Shown one piece after another: positions 1-4,249 of a stretch of DNA of 5,593 nucleotides. The stretch is taken from the NCBI GenBank assembly GCA_016935715.1, contig JAFGQJ010000165.1, forward strand, positions 1 to 5,593, written 5' to 3'. Under the pieces are notes generated by a model. It was not told the origin of the DNA, searched no databases, and worked only from the letters and a program-made list of their open reading frames with translations. This DNA comes from Spirochaetales bacterium. Its GTDB lineage: Bacteria > Spirochaetota > Spirochaetia > SZUA-6 > DRHE01. Position numbers and translations under genes: made by a program. Numbering within the stretch: the first letter of the stretch is position 1; each line of letters begins with the position of its first letter.

Positions 1-822
1 CAGAGCCGCGGTTGCCGCCGGGCCGCCCGCGAAGCCGCCCATGAGCGGCCCGTACAACCCGCCGATGACGTACGGGCTGTGAAGCAGAAAGGAAACCTTC
101 TTCAACCGCTCGTAATCCACCTTGAGCTCCGCCACGGCGGCTACGAACAGCCCGTCTCCGGGAAGAGCGCCCAGCTCGGGTCGGGCGGCCGCGATGGTGG
201 CATCGGTCCTTTCGGCTACGGACATGAAGTTGTGGATCGGCATCTGCGGCCTGCCCGCCCAGCGGGCCGCCTCGCGGAGCTTGACCACGTTCCATATCCC
301 CCCTTCGACCTCCACCGGCGATCCGGAGCTCACTCCCATGCCCCGGTACTCGGTGATGAGCGGTCCCGAGAAGGTGTCCGCCATCGGCTCCTGGGCGTAG
401 CTCTGGCAGATAGGCACGAACAGCTCCTCGGTCACGGGCGTTCCCACGGCGGAGAAGTTGACGATCGGATCCCTGGGATCCTCGACCGTGCGGTGCGGGA
501 TGTGCACCATGTTCTCCCCCGTTCCGTAGACCACGTGATCGGGAGCGTTTTCCAGCGCCTCCAGGATCTCCTGCCGGCTGAACCGCAGTACCCTGCCCGT
601 GTCGATGCAGTAGATCCCCATGCGCTCGAAAAGCTCGATCCCCGCTTCGTACATGCGATCGGCCAGGGCGTCATCGGCAGGCACGGGATTGCCGGGATCG
701 TAGTTCAGATCGTACTTGGAAACCACATCGGCCGCCGTCTTGCCTACCAGCCGATCCCACTCGTTTACATCGAGGCTCTTTCCCTTCTCCGCCCGCTCTA
801 TGATGTCCCAGAACTGAATCAT
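1..822 (-). CDS. MtmB-family corrinoid-dependent methyltransferase without pyrrolysine, 3' end outside window
   Basis: The first 274 residues are visible; MtmB is about 458 aa, so roughly 180 are missing. Family members form a TIM barrel that transfers a methyl group from a methylated amine to a Co(I) corrinoid protein. Against Methanosarcina MtmB, recalled from memory, these segments match in order: GIYCIDT (69-75), YGTGEN (99-104), GTPVTEELFVPICQSYA (126-142), AGRPQM (189-194), AELKVDY (231-237) and MGGFAGG (261-267). MtmB pyrrolysine-202 follows AGRPGMGV; here AGRPQMPI is followed by His197 (codon 232-234), and no in-frame stop occurs. MtmB Glu229 and Glu259 align with Phe226 and Leu256. 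The ATG start has a GGAG site eight bases upstream (831-834) inside the end of the corrinoid gene, and the two genes overlap as ATGA, implying translational coupling. The family is clear. The substrate is not: the active-site changes argue against monomethylamine, and another N-methyl or quaternary amine is a guess. Confidence 0.93.
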   Translation of the reverse strand, partial: MIQFWDIIERAEKGKSLDVNEWDRLVGKTAADVVSKYDLNYDPGNPVPADDALADRMYEAGIELFERMGIYCIDTGRVLRFSRQEILEALENAPDHVVYGTGENMVHIPHRTVEDPRDPIVNFSAVGTPVTEELFVPICQSYAQEPMADTFSGPLITEYRGMGVSSGSPVEVEGGIWNVVKLREAARWAGRPQMPIHNFMSVAERTDATIAAARPELGALPGDGLFVAAVAELKVDYERLKKVSFLLHSPYVIGGLYGPLMGGFAGGPAATAAL

Positions 823-1457
823 TTGATCATCTCCTTTGCTACTTTGATCGCTTCGGCGGCGTTGTCGCCGTACCCGTCCGCGCCGATCTTCTCGGCCCAG
901 TCGGGAAGCACCGGCGCCCCGCCCACCATCACCTTGACCCCCTCGCGCAGGCCCCTGTCTTCGAGGAACTGCACGAGCCGGGGCATATGCACCATCGTGC
1001 TGGTCATGAGAGCGGACATGCCGACCACGTCCGGTTTTATTTCCTTGACCCTTTCCACGAAGCTCAGGGTCGGAACGTTGAAGCCGAGGTCCGTTACCTT
1101 GAACCCCACTCCCTCCAGCATGATCTTCACGATATTCTTGCCGATGTCGTGAATATCCCCTTCGACCGTGCCGAGAAGAATCGAGCCCCGCTGTCCTCCG
1201 TCGGATCCCGATGCCAGATGGGGTTGCAGCAGCTCGACCCCTTCCTTCATGGCATCCGCTGCGCTCATCATTTCGGGAAGGAAGATCTCGAGAGCTTCGA
1301 ACTTCTGTCCCACCTCTTCCATGGCGGCGCGCAGGCCCTTTTCCAGGACATCGATCGCAGAAATTCCCTTGTCGAGGGCTTTCCGGATGAGCTGTTTGAC
1401 CTTCTCCGCCTCTCCCGCCTGCACCTCCTTGTTCAATTCCGTCAGGATCTCTTCCAC
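819..1457 (-). CDS. methylamine-type corrinoid (B12-binding) methyl carrier protein, MtmC/MtbC/MttC family
   Basis: This 212-residue protein has the normal length of the small corrinoid carriers in methylamine, methanol and betaine methyl transfer. Residues 1-85 form the helical cap domain, including GQKFEALEIFLPEMM (50-64). Residues 91-212 are the Rossmann-like cobalamin domain with the base-off/His-on signature DIHDIGKN (101-108; His103 is the lower cobalt ligand), then GMSALMTSTM (146-155) and MVGGAPV (177-183), which hold the nucleotide tail. It should accept methyl from the overlapping MtmB-like enzyme and give it to a methylcorrinoid:tetrahydrofolate (or similar) methyltransferase; that partner and a RamA-type reactivase are not in the window. 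The start is GTG, chosen because AGGAGG (1464-1469) lies six bases upstream and the N-terminus fits the family. It lies 60 bp after the IclR gene with no terminator visible, so it is probably cotranscribed. It is a soluble cytoplasmic protein. Which methylamine subtype it belongs to cannot be read from motifs alone. Confidence 0.95.
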   Translation of the reverse strand: MEEILTELNKEVQAGEAEKVKQLIRKALDKGISAIDVLEKGLRAAMEEVGQKFEALEIFLPEMMSAADAMKEGVELLQPHLASGSDGGQRGSILLGTVEGDIHDIGKNIVKIMLEGVGFKVTDLGFNVPTLSFVERVKEIKPDVVGMSALMTSTMVHMPRLVQFLEDRGLREGVKVMVGGAPVLPDWAEKIGADGYGDNAAEAIKVAKEMIK

Positions 1458-1463
1458 ACCTTG

Positions 1464-1469
1464 CCTCCT
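1464..1469 (-). promoter_or_regulatory. ribosome binding site of the corrinoid protein gene
   Basis: A perfect AGGAGG on the minus strand, six bases before GTG. It fixes a GTG start and supports independent initiation rather than fusion to the upstream reading frame, which is open and in phase after its TAG stop. Confidence 0.85.
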
Positions 1470-1517
1470 ATAACGTACCTGTTGTATTCGCCCCGTGCTT
1501 TCCTGCTCGAAGCACTG

Positions 1518-2285
1518 CTAAACGTCTCCATAGATCTGCTGCGCGATTCGTATACCCGTTTCCACGACGTGACGGAGTATCTCCCGCATGTGCTCCCGGT
1601 CGCTTCTCTGCTTCGGGATCGTGGCGCTCAAGGCCGCCAGGACTTCACCCTGCGGGTCCTTGATGGGGGCGGCGACGCAGCAGATCCCGGGGAGCGATTC
1701 CTCGTATTCGAAGGCGTATCCCTGTGCTCCCACCCGTGCGATCTCTTCCCGCAGAGCCGGCAACTCGACGATCGTATTGGGGGTACGCGGGAGCAGCGGG
1801 CCTGTGCCCAGAATCTGCCGCCGTTTTTCCTCCGAAAGCCCGGCCAGCAGGACCTTTCCCAGGGCGCAGGAATGGGCGGGATACCGCCCCCCCACCTTGG
1901 TATCCACCGTTACGATCTGGCCGCCGTTCATCTTCTTCAGGGTTACAACCTCCTGATCGTCGAGGATTCCCAGGTGCACGACCTCTCTGATCGTATCCGA
2001 AAGATGCCGGAGAAAAGGCATCGCGATCTCGCCGATGTCCAGCTGGTCGTACCTGTTCAAGACCTGGTTTCCCAGGTCGATGAACTTCGCGCTCAGCCGG
2101 TACCTGCCGTTCAGCGCGTTCCTGTCCAGATACCCCTGGTGCTGCAGGGTCACCACGATCCTGGATACCGAGCTCTTGTCCATCTCCAGCAGCTTGCTCA
2201 GCTCGATGGTGCTGAGCTCCTGCCGTTCAAGCGAAAAAGCTTCCAATACACGAAACGTCTTGACGACAGAAGACAGAAGCTTCAA
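1518..2285 (-). CDS. IclR-family transcriptional regulator
   Basis: A 255-residue protein of typical IclR length. Residues 1-65 form the winged helix-turn-helix: the helix pair spans about 25-50 (LSTIELSKLLEMDKSSVSRI), and the wing is GYLDRNALNGRYRLS (51-65). Residues 75-250 form the GAF-like effector domain, with the family segments GGRYPAHSCALGKVLLAGLS (132-151) and GYAFEYEESLPGICCVAAPI (189-208). Its ligand is unknown; the adjacent genes suggest a methylated compound or a 2-oxoacid/2-hydroxyacid. Cys202-Cys203 is a pair where many family members have one Cys, and Cys140 is also in the effector domain. The predicted start is TTG with GGGAG about ten bases upstream, chosen because the N-terminus matches the family and no in-frame ATG precedes it in the leader. 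It ends with TAG. It is first in the minus-strand operon and is preceded by a strong promoter with dyads, so it probably regulates itself and the methyl-transfer genes. Activator or repressor cannot be proved from sequence, but the dyad over the start site favours repression. Confidence 0.95.
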   Translation of the reverse strand: MKLLSSVVKTFRVLEAFSLERQELSTIELSKLLEMDKSSVSRIVVTLQHQGYLDRNALNGRYRLSAKFIDLGNQVLNRYDQLDIGEIAMPFLRHLSDTIREVVHLGILDDQEVVTLKKMNGGQIVTVDTKVGGRYPAHSCALGKVLLAGLSEEKRRQILGTGPLLPRTPNTIVELPALREEIARVGAQGYAFEYEESLPGICCVAAPIKDPQGEVLAALSATIPKQRSDREHMREILRHVVETGIRIAQQIYGDV

Positions 2286-2337
2286 CGAAGGTTTTCTCCC
2301 GGATGATCCAAGTTCGAAGACTGTAAATTGTCTCTCA

Positions 2338-2362
2338 CTATGCGATATATGTTATTGCATAG
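2338..2362 (-). promoter_or_regulatory. 25-bp inverted repeat over the transcription start, likely operator (IclR candidate)
   Basis: The arms CTATGCGATA (2338-2347) and TATTGCATAG (2353-2362) are complementary at 9 of 10 positions around a 5-bp spacer. The dyad begins three bases downstream of the -10 box and covers the predicted start near 2358, so a bound protein would block initiation. The adjacent IclR-family gene is the obvious candidate binder (inference). Confidence 0.65.
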
Positions 2363-2364
2363 CG

Positions 2365-2392
2365 ATTATAGCACGGATCCCCGTGTTGTCAA
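2365..2392 (-). promoter_or_regulatory. consensus sigma70-type promoter of the iclR / corrinoid / methyltransferase operon
   Basis: On the minus strand, TTGACA (2392-2387) and TATAAT (2370-2365) are both perfect consensus, separated by 16 bases. Transcription should begin near 2358, giving a leader of about 70 bases before the TTG start. An A-tract at 2411-2405 lies about 47-53 bases upstream of that start, where a distal UP element would be. No other promoter is evident before the corrinoid gene, so this one probably drives all three genes. Confidence 0.85.
2372..2385. repeat. inverted repeat centred in the promoter spacer
   Basis: CACGG (2372-2376) and CCGTG (2381-2385) are perfect 5-bp arms around ATCC. 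The dyad centre coincides exactly with the centre of the 16-bp spacer between the -35 and -10 boxes. It may be a second regulator site, or chance; the arms are short. Confidence 0.45.
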
Positions 2393-2404
2393 GAGCTGCA
2401 ATGA

Positions 2405-2411
2405 TTTTTTT
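2405..2411 (-). promoter_or_regulatory. A-tract upstream of the -35 box, possible UP element
   Basis: Seven consecutive A on the minus strand, 12 bases upstream of TTGACA, within a locally AT-rich stretch of a GC-rich window. The position fits contact by the RNA polymerase alpha C-terminal domain. This is based on position and composition only. Confidence 0.4.
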
Positions 2412-2429
2412 ACCCGGCCGGCGGACCGC

Positions 2430-4082
2430 CTAGGAAGTGAGATTTCCCGGATTGAGAAGGCCCTTGGGATCGAAGATACGGCGCAGCCGCCGCATCTCCC
2501 CCACCCCCTTTTCGCCGTACATGGTAACCAGGAAGCTTCGCTTGAGCTTGCCGATTCCATGCTCGGCGGAGACGGTGCCGCCCTTAGCCACCACGTGCTC
2601 CGCCCAGGCTGCGTACAGCTCTTTGCCCCGCTCGTAATCCTCCGGGTTTCGCGGCAGGATATTGACGTGCACGTGGTTGTCCCCGATGTGCCCGAACTTC
2701 ACCGCTTCCAGCCCGGCCTCCCCCAGGTCCGTCCGGTAGCGCCGTATCATCGAGGCAAGCTCCGCATTCGGGACCGCCATGTCGGTGCCCAGCTTGGTCA
2801 GCTGCGGGTAGGTGCGCCGGCGCTCGTCGATGAGAAGATTCACCGCTTCGGGAAGGGCATGGCGAAACTCTTTCAGGCGGGCAAGCTCCTGGCTGGTGGT
2901 GGCCATCCAGGTGGCATCCTCGGAGCCGCCGCTTTCCCCCAGATGCTCCGCCATCTCCATCACCCGATTCTCGACCGCCTCTTCTTCCAGGCCGTTGTAC
3001 TCCAGGTAGACCGCCGCCTCGTATTCCGGAGGGATCTCCGGCAGACCCGCGAAAGCGGGATTCTCCCGCCGCTGCTTCTCCAAGAGCCTCAAGCCGGGCC
3101 CGTCGAAGTACTCGATCGCCGCGAGGGCCGCATCCGCACCGGTGGCTGAATCTCCCCCGGCACCGGATGGGAGGCTTTTTCCCCCCCCCGCAGCCGCTCC
3201 CTGAGCCTGTCTCAGTGAATCGACGAAGGCGACGGCCGCCTCCTCGCCGGACAGAAACACCATGAGGCCCCATGTATGCGGCGCCCTGGGCAGAATCTCC
3301 AGCTCCAGCTCCGCCAGCACTCCCAGGGTTCCTTCGGATCCGATGAACAGATCGAGCAGATCCATGCCGTCCTCGACGTAGTAGCCTGCGGCATTCTTGA
3401 CCCGGGGAAGCCGGTAGCCGGGCAGCTCCCCCTCCAGTACTCTTCCCGAATCGCAGACCATCCGGAACTTCCTCCCGTCCGCTGCAACCGTGTTCCGGCG
3501 CAGGCTCAGGCCGGTGCCGTCTGCCAGAAACAGGCGCAGAGCCCGGATGTAGCGGCGCGTGGGCCCGTAGAGGAACGAACAGGCGCCGGAGGCGTTCGTC
3601 GATGCCATGCCTCCGATGGAAGCCCCCGTTTCGGTCGGGTCGGGAGGGAAGAAAAACGCCCCGCCTTGCGAGAATGAGCGCAGGGCATCCTTAGATTCGC
3701 GGGTCCACCCTTCGCTGTCGATTTGAGCCGTACGCAGAGCCTCGTTCAGCTCTGCGAGCAGAAGACCCGGCTGAACCTTCAGGAGGAAGCGCCCCGTTTC
3801 CCCGTCGAAGGACATTCCCAGGATACGATTGAGACGGCTGAAATTGAGTACATGGCCCCCCTGGGGAACCGCGCCTCCTGTGATACCGGTCCTGGCTCCC
3901 TGGATGGTGACGGCGATACCGCGTTCATACATCCCGGCAAGGGTCTCCTGAAGCTGCTGCTGCGAGGCGGGAAAGCTTATCGTTTCCGCGCTCCCGCTCA
4001 TGCGGGACTCGTCTCTCAGGAATTCCTGGAACTCCGCGTCCATCGAGCGTATGGACAGCTGCGGCTTCTCGTTTTCTTCCAT
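2430..4082 (-). CDS. FAD-linked oxidase, GlcD/D-lactate dehydrogenase family (D-2-hydroxyacid dehydrogenase)
   Basis: This 550-residue protein should oxidise a D-2-hydroxyacid to the 2-oxoacid with FAD; anaerobe relatives pass electrons to Etf or a quinone. The PCMH-type FAD domain spans about 30-270: FPASQQQLQETL (37-48), the pyrophosphate loop QGARTGITGGAVPQGG (61-76), TGASIGGMASTNASGACSFLYG (152-173; T, G and N contact the cofactor) and FIGSEGTLGVLAELE (246-260). The C-terminal FAD-oxidase domain has KFGHIGDNHVHVNI (463-476; His465, His470 and His472 are probable metal or active-site ligands), SAEHGIGK (505-512) and FDPKGLLNPGN (537-547). No Cys-rich iron-sulfur motif or membrane segment is seen. 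It is longer than the usual 460-500 aa because of an N-terminal extension and a Gly/Ala-rich insert at about 293-318, coded partly by a G9A5 run. The ATG at 4082 is preferred over an in-frame ATG at 4115 because GGAGG (4096-4092) lies nine bases upstream. It is divergent from iorA. The exact substrate (lactate, glycolate, 2-hydroxyglutarate, aryl-lactate) is undetermined. Confidence 0.92.
   Translation of the reverse strand: MEENEKPQLSIRSMDAEFQEFLRDESRMSGSAETISFPASQQQLQETLAGMYERGIAVTIQGARTGITGGAVPQGGHVLNFSRLNRILGMSFDGETGRFLLKVQPGLLLAELNEALRTAQIDSEGWTRESKDALRSFSQGGAFFFPPDPTETGASIGGMASTNASGACSFLYGPTRRYIRALRLFLADGTGLSLRRNTVAADGRKFRMVCDSGRVLEGELPGYRLPRVKNAAGYYVEDGMDLLDLFIGSEGTLGVLAELELEILPRAPHTWGLMVFLSGEEAAVAFVDSLRQAQGAAAGGGKSLPSGAGGDSATGADAALAAIEYFDGPGLRLLEKQRRENPAFAGLPEIPPEYEAAVYLEYNGLEEEAVENRVMEMAEHLGESGGSEDATWMATTSQELARLKEFRHALPEAVNLLIDERRRTYPQLTKLGTDMAVPNAELASMIRRYRTDLGEAGLEAVKFGHIGDNHVHVNILPRNPEDYERGKELYAAWAEHVVAKGGTVSAEHGIGKLKRSFLVTMYGEKGVGEMRRLRRIFDPKGLLNPGNLTS
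3176..3189 (-). repeat. G9A5 homopolymer run inside the FAD oxidase gene
   Basis: On the coding (minus) strand nine G are followed by five A, reading GGG GGG GGA AAA AGC in frame. It codes part of a low-complexity Gly/Ala linker (about residues 297-302). Runs like this are prone to slippage; here the reading frame is intact on both sides. The run also contains the heptamer G GGA AAA in the phase used for -1 frameshifting. Confidence 0.9.
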
Positions 4083-4155
4083 ATATCCTGCCCTCCAAAC
4101 CGATAACGACGGCACGACCCACTGTATCGAAATACCGATCCCTCGTCATCACGGT

Positions 4156-4180
4156 CTATAAAGAAAATGAGATTGCATAT
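4156..4180. promoter_or_regulatory. possible second operator, resembling the iclR promoter dyad
   Basis: Aligned without gaps to the 25-bp dyad at 2338-2362, this stretch agrees at 16 of 25 positions. The shared blocks are CTAT at the left end, ATG in the middle and ATTGCATA at the right, all at the same spacing. The inverted symmetry itself is poorly kept, so it would be a degenerate or half site. AT-rich composition raises the chance level. Confidence 0.3.
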
Positions 4181-4235
4181 ATTGAGAACACCTCGTCTTT
4201 ACTTCGGCATTGGATCACTGCTACTATGGGTGCCC

Positions 4236-4240
4236 GGAGG
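4236..4240 (+). promoter_or_regulatory. ribosome binding site of iorA
   Basis: GGAGG nine bases before the ATG at 4250. It decides against an in-frame ATG at 4226, which would lie upstream of this site and add eight residues not typical of IorA N-termini. Confidence 0.75.
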
Positions 4241-4249
4241 AATCATTGG

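Larger units (their letters stand above)
4083..4249. promoter_or_regulatory. divergent promoter region between the FAD oxidase and iorA
   Basis: This 167-bp spacer between two diverging genes must hold both promoters, and 4157-4200 is clearly AT-richer than its surroundings. I see no promoter as good as the one before iclR. A weak plus-strand candidate is TTTACT (4198-4203), 18 bases, then TACTAT (4222-4227), which would start transcription close to the iorA ribosome binding site. TTGAGA (4182-4187) is a near-consensus -35 box without a good partner. No minus-strand pair is convincing. Confidence 0.5.

Noticed and set aside
79..1152. 357-codon open frame on the plus strand
   Set aside because: Antisense to the methyltransferase and corrinoid genes, with no sensible ribosome binding site or family motif.
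987..2306. 439-codon open frame on the plus strand
   Set aside because: It lies antisense to the corrinoid and IclR genes, both of which have unmistakable family motifs; its product is His/Arg/Leu-rich with no recognisable domain. It is a shadow of GC-rich coding sequence.
2411..2430. GC-rich palindromes (CCGGCCGG and GGCGG/CCGCC) just after the FAD oxidase stop, as a terminator
   Set aside because: On the minus strand they are followed by A-rich, not T-rich, sequence, and the GGCGG/CCGCC arms leave only a one-base loop. Not a standard intrinsic terminator.
2584..3273. 229-codon minus-strand frame overlapping the FAD oxidase in the -1 phase
   Set aside because: Low-complexity Gly/Arg-rich product with no motif. 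It is mentioned only as the frame that -1 slippage at the G9A5 run would enter; there is no independent evidence for it.
4083..4115. Upstream ATG at 4115 as the start of the FAD oxidase
   Set aside because: In frame and adds 11 residues, but the good GGAGG site (4092-4096) lies within that extension and serves the ATG at 4082.
4226..4249. Upstream in-frame ATG at 4226 as the start of iorA
   Set aside because: It would place the GGAGG site inside the coding sequence, and the added residues do not resemble IorA N-termini.
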